64,000 bases of DNA from GCA-001735895 sp964488685 (GTDB lineage: Bacteria; Pseudomonadota; Gammaproteobacteria; GCA-001735895), in the NCBI GenBank assembly GCA_964488685.1, contig CAZAVY010000004.1, positions 1 through 64,000 on the forward strand. The letters run 5' to 3'. Positions 1 through 8,271 of this stretch are shown in pieces; positions within the stretch are counted from its first letter, which is position 1, and each line of letters begins with the position of its first letter. The position numbers and the translations under genes were made by a program. The notes beneath the pieces are model-generated. The model was not told where the DNA came from. It was given only the letters and a program-made list of their open reading frames with translations, and did not search any database.

Positions 1-150
1 CCCCCCCCCCCCCCTGCCCCCCAAATTGGGCGACCCTATGGGCGGGCCCCGCCCGCGCCGGGGGGCCCCCCCCCCACACAACCTTTTTTTGCGCTGCTTT
101 CCCACGCGCCGCTTCCTGGCCCCCTCCCCCCCGCTCAACACCCCCCCCGT
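1..150. other. C-rich low-complexity contig end
   Basis: The first ~150 bases are dominated by long C runs interspersed with short G and T runs and do not read as protein in any frame, whereas immediately afterwards an ordinary transporter coding sequence begins in mid-protein. This is most simply a low-quality or mis-assembled contig end rather than biology. It explains the missing amino end of the first gene. Confidence 0.7.
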
Positions 151-1494
151 CGATTTATTGCTGCGATCGTACTCGGTGCGGCGCTAATCCCGCTCAACTC
201 CACCATGATTGCAGTGGCCTTACCGGAGATCGGACAGACATTTCAGGTCGACCCGGGCAACCTCACCTTGTGGCTGGTCACTTCTTACCTGTTGGTCAAC
301 ATTATCCTGCTAAGCCCGGCAGGAAAGCTCGGCGACATGCTGGGCCGGCGCCGTGCATTCGGGATCGGACTGAGCTTGTTTGCCCTCGGAGTTTTGATAG
401 CAACTTTTGCTCCGACAATATCCGCGGTGGCGGCCTCACGCGTCCTTATGGCGGCGGGCGGTGCGATGCTGATGCCAAATGCGATGGCGCTGTTACGAGT
501 TGTCATCGCTGAAGCCCAGCGGGCCCGGGCTTTTGGTTATTTCGGGGCGATGTTGGGAACCTCGGCGGCAATCGGTCCCCTGGTCGGTGGAATTTTGACC
601 CGGCACTTCGGTTGGGAGGCGATTTTTCTGGTAAATTTGCCGATTCTGATTTTGTCCTGGGTGCTGGTTCAAAGCGATACTTCCTATGATCGCGTAAAGC
701 CCCATAGGCCCAGGACGCACCCTGATTTTGATTTCACCGGGATGGGTTTGCTTGCTTTCAGTCTGGGTGTTCTGGTGATCGGATTGAAAGCAGGTGGTCC
801 CTGGTCCCTGGTATCAATTGTCCTAGCCGGTACAGGTACTTTCGCTTTTGTACAATGGGAACGACGAGTGCCGGAACCGCTCATCGACCTTCAATTGTTT
901 CGAAGTGTGCCGTTTGTGATCGGCGGCACCGTGGTTGGACTGCAAAATCTGGGGATGTATGCACTGTTATTCCAGCTCCCATTTCTACTTGGGGGATGGT
1001 ACCGGGTCGATGTGGGAACGATAGGACAGATATTACTTACCTTAACCCTGTTCATGGTGTTTTTAGCTCCGGTAGGCGGACGATTATCAGAGCGTATCGG
1101 TACCCGCCCGACAGTGCTGGGTGGTCTGCTGGTTAGCCTCCTGGGGATGGTTATATTGTTCGCCACTACCGGCCCGAACTCGATTTTGTGGATGTTGATT
1201 TCCCTGGCCCTGGTGGGCGGCGGAATCGGAATAGTATCGGGTCCGGTTCAGTCCGCTGCTTTGTCCGCGGTTACTGTCGAACAAAGCGGTGTCGCCTCGG
1301 GCGTGTTATCGACGATGCGATACCTGGGTGGCATTGGAGGAATCACCATTATCTCAACTTTTCTTGGCGACCAATCCCCGGCGAGCCTGCTGTCGCAGAA
1401 CAGACTCTGCTTCGGAATATATAGCGGCGTTTATCTGTTTGCTTTCCTGATGGTGTTGGCGTTTCCGGAGCGCAGCAAAGCCGCCGCTTGTTAG
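151..1494 (+). CDS. MFS transporter, DHA2 (EmrB/QacA-like), amino end missing
   Basis: Inner-membrane proton-coupled efflux pump of the major facilitator superfamily, drug:H+ antiporter-2 type; substrate unknown. The reading frame is open upstream of the first ATG (205), where in-frame codons give a TM1-like stretch ending LIPLNSTMIAVALP, the family TM1 signature, so the true start lies in or before the corrupted contig end. Visible are the motif A loop (GKLGDMLGRRR) between TM2 and TM3, the antiporter motif C in TM5 (GPLVGG), and regularly spaced hydrophobic segments to the end. The 429 residues from the ATG are slightly short for a 14-TM DHA2 protein (about 470-510). Monocistronic as far as can be seen. 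Confidence 0.85.
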   Translation, partial: RFIAAIVLGAALIPLNSTMIAVALPEIGQTFQVDPGNLTLWLVTSYLLVNIILLSPAGKLGDMLGRRRAFGIGLSLFALGVLIATFAPTISAVAASRVLMAAGGAMLMPNAMALLRVVIAEAQRARAFGYFGAMLGTSAAIGPLVGGILTRHFGWEAIFLVNLPILILSWVLVQSDTSYDRVKPHRPRTHPDFDFTGMGLLAFSLGVLVIGLKAGGPWSLVSIVLAGTGTFAFVQWERRVPEPLIDLQLFRSVPFVIGGTVVGLQNLGMYALLFQLPFLLGGWYRVDVGTIGQILLTLTLFMVFLAPVGGRLSERIGTRPTVLGGLLVSLLGMVILFATTGPNSILWMLISLALVGGGIGIVSGPVQSAALSAVTVEQSGVASGVLSTMRYLGGIGGITIISTFLGDQSPASLLSQNRLCFGIYSGVYLFAFLMVLAFPERSKAAAC

Positions 1495-1763
1495 CCACCG
1501 AGAAATTGTAGTATCTTCAATATACTCTCTTACAGTTAACTGGCTATTGGAATTATGATTGTGTAAGTTTCCAGTGCCAATTTGACTTGGCATGAAAAGT
1601 CGTTAAATTGAGATCTATAGAATATCAGGCAGGCCAATGCAGCCCCGGGTTTTCAGGATTAATAAAAATTTGAATGCTGAATGGGGTGCGGTTCGAGATC
1701 TCGCAGCTGTTTGGTGCATGTATAATACAGGACTTGTCAATTTACCATAACCCAAGGGGAATA

Positions 1764-2333
1764 ATGAATATCAAATCTATTGTAGTGTTACTTATGGGTG
1801 GGTTGAGCACCAGTCCGTCAATAGCGGCGGTAGATATTTCGTCCCTGGAGAATGAGCTCGATGTCAATCCGGTTGAAAGCTGTACCGACGGGCTGGAATT
1901 ATACAGAGAAGGTGATCTCAAAGGCGCGATTGAATTAATTGGTCTTTGCCGAGACGAGATGGCGCAGATGGGTGAGCAGTTAGCCGCTGCCGCATTTGCC
2001 GATGAGATTCTCGAATTCACCGGAGAACCACTGCGCCAGCAAAATGCGCTTGGCTTCTCACAAATGGAACGCAAGTATCGAAAAGGCGATCAGGTTATCG
2101 ATGTGACGCTTAGCGGCGGACAGGGTGCAGCGATGATGCAAACAGTAATTGGTGTCGCTGGAAAGCAGACCCGCGTCGGCAAACATAAAGGTTTTATAAT
2201 CGCACAAAACAATGACATTACGATTTACGTTCCCATCGACAATCAGGCGCTATCGTTTAAAAGCAGGACTGTTGACCAAAAAATGCTCAAGCGATTCGCC
2301 AAAGCATTTTTAAAAGGTTTTTCTATTCGATAA
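1764..2333 (+). CDS. exported hypothetical protein
   Basis: Unrecognised protein of 189 residues. The ATG at 1764 is preferred over an upstream in-frame start at 1674 because AAGGGGA sits 6-11 bases before it and a Sec signal peptide starts there (MNIKSIVVLLMGG, cleavage probably after IAA). The mature part begins with a short acidic helical stretch containing two cysteines, then a helix rich in Ala and Glu, then a basic beta-rich half. It lies 31 bases before the CsgG-like gene on the same strand, so the two may be co-transcribed and may work together in the periplasm. Function is not inferred. Confidence 0.7.
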   Translation: MNIKSIVVLLMGGLSTSPSIAAVDISSLENELDVNPVESCTDGLELYREGDLKGAIELIGLCRDEMAQMGEQLAAAAFADEILEFTGEPLRQQNALGFSQMERKYRKGDQVIDVTLSGGQGAAMMQTVIGVAGKQTRVGKHKGFIIAQNNDITIYVPIDNQALSFKSRTVDQKMLKRFAKAFLKGFSIR

Positions 2334-2364
2334 ATTTTAAATACAACGAAATGGGGGCTCGATC

Positions 2365-3243
2365 ATGAAAATTGTAACCAGAATAGCCGTTGCGCTGATC
2401 GCCGGCCTGCTGTTGGGTGTCAATGGGGCGCAGGCAGAGATACGTATTGCAATAATGGACTTCGAAAACAAGACCTCCCACGGCGGCTGGCGACTGGGCG
2501 CCGGCGCATCGGATATGCTGGCTTCGGCATTGGTGAAACGAACCAAATACGCAATTATCGAACGTGACAAGCTCGCCAATATCGTCAGCGAGCAAAATCT
2601 CAGCAATAATCCTACCCGTTTTGACCAATCCACTGCTGCCGAGATTGGCCGATTGCTGGGGGCCCAGTTTATCGTCACCGGGGCGGTCACTGAATACGGT
2701 CGGAGCAAGTCCGGAGGCAGTGGATTTGGAGTCAGTGTTGGAAAGAAAGGGTATAGTGCCGCTGTCGATATCCGGGTCATCGACGTCAATACGGGAGAGA
2801 TCGTGTTTGCCAAAGATGCCAGCGACGACGAGTCGTCGGTCAGTCTCAGTGGGTTTGGATTTAGCGCAGGTGAGAGTTTCGATGAAAAAAAGGCGACTAA
2901 GGCCATGCGCGGAGCGATCAAAAAAATTGCCAAGAGTATGGGTAAGACCAGGTTCAAGGCGCGCCACATCGCTGCGGAAAAACCGGTTACCCCTGTGTTG
3001 GTCGCCGATGTCGATGGTAATATCATCACGCTGAACAAGGGTTTAGGCGCCAGTTATAAAGTGGGCCAGCTAATCACGATTTCACGCAAAAAGAAGGAAA
3101 TCAAGGATCCGGAAACCGGAAAGGTAATCAAGATTAAATACAAAAAGGTCGGAACCATCAAGTTGATCGAAGTTGAGGACGGATATTCCGAGGGGGAAGT
3201 CGTTAGCGGTAGCGGGTTTGCGGTTAAGGATATCGTGCGTTGA
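2365..3243 (+). CDS. CsgG/LpoB-like exported protein
   Basis: Periplasmic or outer-membrane-associated protein of the CsgG family (curli export pore and related proteins). A signal peptide ends at AQA before EIRIAIMDFENKT, the typical first strand of the CsgG fold, followed by GASDMLASALVKR, VIERDKL and LLGAQFIVTGAVTEYG, all family hallmarks. The usual lipobox cysteine is absent, so it is not a lipoprotein as written. Residues after about 200 form a second basic domain resembling the carboxy-terminal domain found on FlgT/CsgG-like proteins. No curli subunit genes are nearby, so a general envelope role is more likely than curli secretion. ATG start, 31 bases after the exported hypothetical gene. 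Confidence 0.75.
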   Translation: MKIVTRIAVALIAGLLLGVNGAQAEIRIAIMDFENKTSHGGWRLGAGASDMLASALVKRTKYAIIERDKLANIVSEQNLSNNPTRFDQSTAAEIGRLLGAQFIVTGAVTEYGRSKSGGSGFGVSVGKKGYSAAVDIRVIDVNTGEIVFAKDASDDESSVSLSGFGFSAGESFDEKKATKAMRGAIKKIAKSMGKTRFKARHIAAEKPVTPVLVADVDGNIITLNKGLGASYKVGQLITISRKKKEIKDPETGKVIKIKYKKVGTIKLIEVEDGYSEGEVVSGSGFAVKDIVR

Positions 3244-3314
3244 TCCCGGCAAACAGTGTCGGTATTGATTTAAATTACCGACGATGCGCAACCTGTTCAG
3301 TGCAAAACACTAAT

Positions 3315-3355
3315 CTGCATTTCTCGCCAACTTTAGTAGTGAGAAATGCCGGCTA
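3315..3355. repeat. short palindrome, gcatttctc family, copy a
   Basis: GCATTTCTC (3317-3325) pairs with GAGAAATGC (3341-3349) across a 15-base loop, followed by CGGCTA. The same core recurs at 21954-22028 (intact palindrome), 23897-23910 and 54717-54730. It lies between convergent genes, where it could act as a bidirectional terminator, but its recurrence at other kinds of site suggests a REP- or MITE-like repeat. Confidence 0.6.
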
Positions 3356-3399
3356 GTAGAAATTGTTCGAATGCCTTCCCTGGCATGCCAGGTCGATGA

Positions 3400-3849
3400 T
3401 TACTTGATCGGCAATCCTGCTTTACGCCAGCCAAGGAACCCGGCTGAATAATTCTTTACGTTGGTATATCCCATGTCCTGTAGCGTTTTTGCCGCCAGTG
3501 GGCTACGAAACCCAGCGCCGCAATAAACCACGATGGGGGTGTCTTTATTCTGCGCAACCTTTGAGGCGCGAAATTCGAGCCAGCCGCGAGGAATGACCGA
3601 GTTTTGAATGGCATCGATAGTGCCGCCCATGTTGCTGACTTCATCCGTTGAGCGGATGTCAATCAGTACCATTTCCAGTTCCTCATTGAGCATATTTTTT
3701 AACGCCTGGGTACTGATATCCGTGGTTACCGATTCGGCCTGTTTTTGTAGTTGTGGACCCGAGGTGATGCCTTCCGGTGCCGACTGCGCTGAAACTGAGA
3801 CCGCGACAAGCAATACCGCAGTTAACAGGGTTGATTTTCTAATAGTCAT
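3400..3849 (-). CDS. periplasmic rhodanese-like protein
   Basis: Single-domain sulfurtransferase-like protein, 149 residues, with a Sec signal peptide (cleavage near SAQSA). The rhodanese fold is seen in LIDIRSTDEV (first conserved Asp/Arg motif) and the active-site loop VVYCGAGFRS, whose cysteine would carry the persulfide; the protein ends with the typical GWRKAGLPI. Likely exported, moving sulfane sulfur or acting in periplasmic redox chemistry; the substrate cannot be told from sequence. Transcribed alone, convergent with the CsgG-like gene. Confidence 0.85.
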   Translation of the reverse strand: MTIRKSTLLTAVLLVAVSVSAQSAPEGITSGPQLQKQAESVTTDISTQALKNMLNEELEMVLIDIRSTDEVSNMGGTIDAIQNSVIPRGWLEFRASKVAQNKDTPIVVYCGAGFRSPLAAKTLQDMGYTNVKNYSAGFLGWRKAGLPIK

Positions 3850-4042
3850 TAAGTTGTTCCTTGAAATGAGACCAATTATGAGTGATCTAGAGCCAAAAGG
3901 CTTTTAGTATCTGGATTTAGCGTCAATTTCAGCTGCATTAACGATATACAACATTTCAAACTTGATACCAGGTAGTTAAATAGTTGGATCTTATCTGTCA
4001 CCTCGTTTTAAAATCGGCTTTCAGAGATAGCTGGTTATATAG

Positions 4043-6142
4043 GTGCTGCAATTGAAAGAGACTTCGATACGCATGGGCGTCGATATTGGTGGGACCTTTA
4101 CCGATGTGGTACTTGAAATCGGCTCGCAACAGTTTTCGGCCAAGGTGCTGACGACCTACGTCGCGCCTGAAGATGCGATTATCACCGGGATGAAGCAGGT
4201 TTGTGCCCAGGCGGCGATTCAGCCTTCCCGGATCGAACAGATTATTCACGGTACAACCCTCGCCACCAATGCCCTGATCGAGCGCCGTGGCGCAAAAACT
4301 GCGTTAATCACCACCCGGGGATTTCGGGATGTCATTGAAATGCGCAGCGAATCCCGTTTTGAGCAATATGATCTCAATCTTACCTTGCCCGAGCCCCTGT
4401 TACCGAGGCAGCAGCGCTATACGCTGCAGGAACGAATCGGCGCCGAGGGTAATGTGCTTATTCCTTTGCAGCGTTCTGAGGTGGAAATTTTGGTCGACCA
4501 GATCAAAGGCGCAGGTTACCAAAGTATTGCGGTAGGACTCTTGCATTCCTATCTGAACGATGCGCATGAAATCATGATTCGCGATGTGCTGCTGGAAAAA
4601 TTGCCCACAGTGTCGGTATCACTGTCCTCGGAGGTTTCACCGCAAATGCGGGAATACGAAAGGTTTAACACTGTTGTCGCCAACGCTTACATCAAACCGA
4701 TGATGAAAAGCTATCTCGGCAGGTTAGGGGGTCAACTTAAAAATGAAGGTGTCACCTGTATCATCTTTTTGATGCATTCCGGCGGCGGCATTATTTCTAT
4801 CGAAAGTGCAGCCGAGTTTCCGGTCAGGCTGGTTGAATCCGGCCCTGCCGGCGGTGCGGTTTTCGCCGCGCACATCGCCTCGCGTTACGGACTTGATAAA
4901 GTGCTGTCTTTCGACATGGGCGGCACCACTGCCAAGATTTGCCTGATCAAAAACCAGACACCCAGGACCAGCCGCGTGTTCGAAGTTGCTCGCAGCTATC
5001 GCTTCAAGAAGGGTTCGGGGATGCCGATCTCAATTCCGGTTATCGATATGGTCGAGATTGGTGCTGGCGGTGGTTCGCTGGCCCGTGTCGATGCGATGCG
5101 CCAAATCCGCGTTGGCCCGGAATCCGCTGGTTCCGAGCCGGGACCGGCCTGTTATGGTCGTGGTGGCGAGCGCCCGGCGGTCACCGATGCCGATCTTGTG
5201 CTGGGCAAACTCGATCCGGATAATTTTGCCGGCGGCTCGATAAAACTTGATACCGAAAGTGCAGCGACCGCATTACACAACTCGCTGGGAAAGATGCTTG
5301 AAATGGATTCACAAACTGCGGCCTACGGGCTGTGTGAAGTGGTCGATGAAAATATGGCCAATGCGGCGCGAGTGCACGCCGTGGAAAATGGCGAAGACCT
5401 GGCCGAATACACCATGATTGCCTTTGGTGGTGCCGCACCGTTGCATGCGGGCCGCCTGTGCGAAAAACTGGGGGTGTCGCGTTTTTTGGTTCCCCCCGGT
5501 GCTGGTGTTGGTTCGGCGATCGGCTTTTTGCGTGCCCCATTCAGTTTCGAAGCAAATCGCAGCGTTTACATGCGTCTGGCTGACTTCAAACCTGATAGGG
5601 TGCGAAACCTGCTGGCGGAACTGGAAACCGAAGCAACCGGTTTTGTTCGTTCCTGTGACGCTGACGCCGAGATCAAGGCTGAATACAAAGCCTATATGCG
5701 ATACACCGGGCAAGGGCAAGAGATACCCATCGAACTTTCTCCCGAGCAGGCGAGAAATCCGGATGCGTCAGCCTTCCAGGCATTATTCGAGAAAGACTAC
5801 ATCGCGCTCTTTGGCAGGGCGGTTGAAGGGATGGATATTGAAATTACGGTCTGGTCGGTAAATTCGGCAACCCTGACGGAAAAAGCCGAACCGGTGCAGA
5901 CCCTGTCGGGAACCGCCAGGATCTTGACCAATGGACAAAGAAGCATTTTTGACCCTGCGCTCGGCACTGCAGTCGACGCTTCGATCGTGTTGCGCTCGGG
6001 CTTGCAGGCCGGGGACCTGGTGCCCGGCCCGGCGGCGATCACCGAAGATGAAACCACCATTATCCTGCCGTCGAGCCGGCAGGCAGTGCGCCAGATTGAC
6101 GGTTGTATAGACGTTGTCCAGACTGCCGGGAGCGAATCATGA
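4043..6142 (+). CDS. hyuA: hydantoinase/oxoprolinase subunit A
   Basis: ATP-dependent amidohydrolase large subunit of the N-methylhydantoinase / 5-oxoprolinase / acetone carboxylase beta family. The amino end carries the phosphate-binding signature GVDIGGTFTDVV; later motifs include HGTTLATNALIER, SGPAGGAVFAA, FDMGGTTAKICLI and EPGPACYGRGG, in the order expected for HyuA. Length 699 is normal. GTG at 4043 is the annotated start; an ATG at 4073 directly before the motif is an alternative. It overlaps hyuB by four bases (ATGA), indicating translational coupling and a two-subunit enzyme. Exact substrate (hydantoin, oxoproline or related) is not determinable. Confidence 0.9.
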   Translation: MLQLKETSIRMGVDIGGTFTDVVLEIGSQQFSAKVLTTYVAPEDAIITGMKQVCAQAAIQPSRIEQIIHGTTLATNALIERRGAKTALITTRGFRDVIEMRSESRFEQYDLNLTLPEPLLPRQQRYTLQERIGAEGNVLIPLQRSEVEILVDQIKGAGYQSIAVGLLHSYLNDAHEIMIRDVLLEKLPTVSVSLSSEVSPQMREYERFNTVVANAYIKPMMKSYLGRLGGQLKNEGVTCIIFLMHSGGGIISIESAAEFPVRLVESGPAGGAVFAAHIASRYGLDKVLSFDMGGTTAKICLIKNQTPRTSRVFEVARSYRFKKGSGMPISIPVIDMVEIGAGGGSLARVDAMRQIRVGPESAGSEPGPACYGRGGERPAVTDADLVLGKLDPDNFAGGSIKLDTESAATALHNSLGKMLEMDSQTAAYGLCEVVDENMANAARVHAVENGEDLAEYTMIAFGGAAPLHAGRLCEKLGVSRFLVPPGAGVGSAIGFLRAPFSFEANRSVYMRLADFKPDRVRNLLAELETEATGFVRSCDADAEIKAEYKAYMRYTGQGQEIPIELSPEQARNPDASAFQALFEKDYIALFGRAVEGMDIEITVWSVNSATLTEKAEPVQTLSGTARILTNGQRSIFDPALGTAVDASIVLRSGLQAGDLVPGPAAITEDETTIILPSSRQAVRQIDGCIDVVQTAGSES

Positions 6143-7848
6143 CTCACAATTACGCTACCGTGTCCAACCAGGTGATGTGGAACCGATTGATATCAGTGGT
6201 CGAAGAGCAGGCGCAGGCCCTGATCCGAACCGCTTTTTCAGCGTCGGTGCGCGAAGCGGGCGACCTGTCAGCCGGAGTCTATGACACCCGTGGACAAATG
6301 CTGGCTCAGGCCGTAACCGGGACACCCGGTCACGTCAACGCCATGGCCGACTCGATCGCACATTTCATTCGCAGAATCGGCGTCGATAACATTTTTGATG
6401 AGGATATTTATATTACCAACGATCCCTGGGAAGGCACCGGCCATCTGCACGACATCACGGTGGTTACGCCTGCCTTTTACCGGGGCGTTCACGTCGGCTT
6501 TTTTGGCTGTACGGCGCATATCGTCGATATTGGCGGGCGTGGATTCGGCGCCGATGCCAACTCGATTTATGAAGAGGGCCTTTACATTCCGATCATGAAA
6601 TTCGCCGCAAGAGGTGAAGTCGACAAGACCCTGATCAATATAGTTCGCGGCAACGTGCGTGAGCCGGATCAGGCGATTGGTGATTTCTATGCGTTGGCGG
6701 CCTGCAATGAAATCGGCCATCGGCGCCTGGTCGATATGATGGATGAATTCAAACTGGGCGATCTGAATGGCATTGCAACTTTCATCCTGGAAAATTCCCG
6801 TCGCGCGACGCTGAAACGAATCGCCGCATTGCCCCGGACGCAAGCTGCGGGGTCGATGACCATCGACGGATACAGCCATCCGGTCGAGTTGAAGGTCTCG
6901 CTCGATATCCAGCAAGATCGAATCATCTGCGATTTTTCGGGCACCTCGGGTCTGGATAAAAAAGGCATCAATGTGCCGTTGGTTTACACCAAGGCTTACG
7001 CCTGTTTCGCGTTGAAATGTGCAATCGCACCGGAAATTCCCAATAACGCAGCTTCGTTGGCGCCATTCGAAATAACGGCACCCGAAAATTCTATTCTCAA
7101 TGCTGTCCATCCGGCGCCGGTTGCCCTGAGGCACGTAATCGGTCACATGATTCCGGACGCGGTATATAACGCACTTGACAAGATTCTACCGGGTACCATC
7201 CCCGCCGAGGGCGCCGGCACTTTGTGTAATTTCCAGGTCTCGCTGCGACCCAGAACCGATATCCAGGCACCGGAGAATACAGTCAGAGCGGAGGTGTTGA
7301 CCTTTAATTCCGGCGGCTCAGGTGCGCGGCCGACATCGGATGGATTGAACGCAACGGCTTTCCCCTCCGGCGTTATGACAATGCCGGTCGAGGCAACCGA
7401 ACACACCGGGCCGGTGATTATCTGGCGTAAGGAATTGCGCCCGGACAGTGGTGGTGCCGGCAAGTACCGCGGCGGCCTGGGACAATACATGGAGGTCGGT
7501 GCTAGCGAAGGCCATGAGTTTGATTTTTCCGCCATGTTCGATCGTGTCGACCATCCTGCTCGCGGCAGGCAGGGCGGTAAAAACGGAGCCACGATGACCA
7601 TCTCCCGCGATGACGGCGCCGCGATGAAGGGTAAGGGCAAACAGTTTGTTCCAGCCGGTTGTCGCGTGATGCTGGCGATGCCGGGTGGCGCTGGTTACGG
7701 TGAAGCATCTGAACGGGATGCGGCGCTGGTGCGCCGGGATCTGGCGCGCGGGTACATTTCGCAAGCCGTTGCCAAAAAGGATTACGGCATGAGCGATGCG
7801 GATATTGCAAGCGTCGTCGATGCACTCAACAAGGGAGAATCTGAGTAA
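6139..7848 (+). CDS. hyuB: hydantoinase/oxoprolinase subunit B
   Basis: Second subunit of the hydantoinase/oxoprolinase family enzyme, 569 residues. Start chosen at the ATG overlapping the hyuA stop. Typical family blocks are visible: EAGDLSAGVYDTRGQMLAQ near residue 40, NDPWEGTGHLHDITVV near 95, FFGCTAHIVDIGG, and a glycine-rich carboxy region (GGLGQYMEVG, PGGAGYGEASERD). It works with HyuA in ATP-driven ring opening of a cyclic amide or imide. A LysR-type remnant lies just downstream on the opposite strand and may once have regulated the pair. Confidence 0.9.
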   Translation: MTHNYATVSNQVMWNRLISVVEEQAQALIRTAFSASVREAGDLSAGVYDTRGQMLAQAVTGTPGHVNAMADSIAHFIRRIGVDNIFDEDIYITNDPWEGTGHLHDITVVTPAFYRGVHVGFFGCTAHIVDIGGRGFGADANSIYEEGLYIPIMKFAARGEVDKTLINIVRGNVREPDQAIGDFYALAACNEIGHRRLVDMMDEFKLGDLNGIATFILENSRRATLKRIAALPRTQAAGSMTIDGYSHPVELKVSLDIQQDRIICDFSGTSGLDKKGINVPLVYTKAYACFALKCAIAPEIPNNAASLAPFEITAPENSILNAVHPAPVALRHVIGHMIPDAVYNALDKILPGTIPAEGAGTLCNFQVSLRPRTDIQAPENTVRAEVLTFNSGGSGARPTSDGLNATAFPSGVMTMPVEATEHTGPVIIWRKELRPDSGGAGKYRGGLGQYMEVGASEGHEFDFSAMFDRVDHPARGRQGGKNGATMTISRDDGAAMKGKGKQFVPAGCRVMLAMPGGAGYGEASERDAALVRRDLARGYISQAVAKKDYGMSDADIASVVDALNKGESE

Positions 7849-7865
7849 TAACGCCGCCATTGCAA

Positions 7866-7890
7866 GATCCCGGCTCTGGGGCCGGGATGA
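7866..7890. repeat. gatcccggc...gccgggatga palindrome
   Basis: Short inverted repeat GATCCCGGCtctggGGCCGGGAT just after hyuB. Related GGATCCCGG...CCGGGATGAC units occur at 46211-46303 and 62960-62985. Located at a gene end, it could also serve as a hairpin terminator, but no T tract follows. Confidence 0.45.
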
Positions 7891-7904
7891 TGAAGTAACC
7901 CTGT

Positions 7905-8160
7905 TTAGTTGGGGGAAACGGCGCTGGACGAAACTAGGACCGAATGTGCCTCTTCACCATGCAGTATGCCGTGGTATTCGGTGAACAACTCGGTAACCGC
8001 ATCCATCATCAGACGAACCGCCGGCGATTGGCGCATATAAAGTTTTCAGACGGCGCCCTACGGTCGGCTGACTAACCTTCAACACTCGTGACGCGGCCGA
8101 AAGAGTGCCTGTTTGGCTGATGCTCAAGAAAATACGTAGATCGTCCCAGTCAAGTTTCAT
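7905..8160 (-). pseudogene. LysR-family regulator with internal deletion
   Basis: Reading minus from 8160, MKLDWDDLRIFLSI..GTLSAASRVLKVSQPTVGRRLKTL is the helix-turn-helix of a LysR-type regulator. Directly after it, in the next frame, comes MRQSPAVRLMMDAVTELF, which looks like the carboxy-terminal tail of the same family, ending at a TAA at 7905-7907. The whole co-inducer domain (about 200 residues) is missing, with a frame change at the junction, so no functional regulator remains. Orientation, facing away from hyuAB, is unusual for a divergent LysR target. Confidence 0.7.
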
Positions 8161-8271
8161 CGACAATACCATTACGAAAATGAATAGCTACTATGCGTCA
8201 ATGATAATAGCGATACAAAAAAATTAATACTAAACTGCCATATTTCGGATTTACCTGTAGCGAAAAATTCC

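Noticed and set aside
855..1136. Several overlapping frames inside the MFS gene
   Set aside because: Shadow frames of an obvious coding sequence with no independent signals.
6268..7146. 292-codon minus-strand frame opposite hyuB
   Set aside because: Long but is the antisense shadow of hyuB; no ribosome site and no family similarity.
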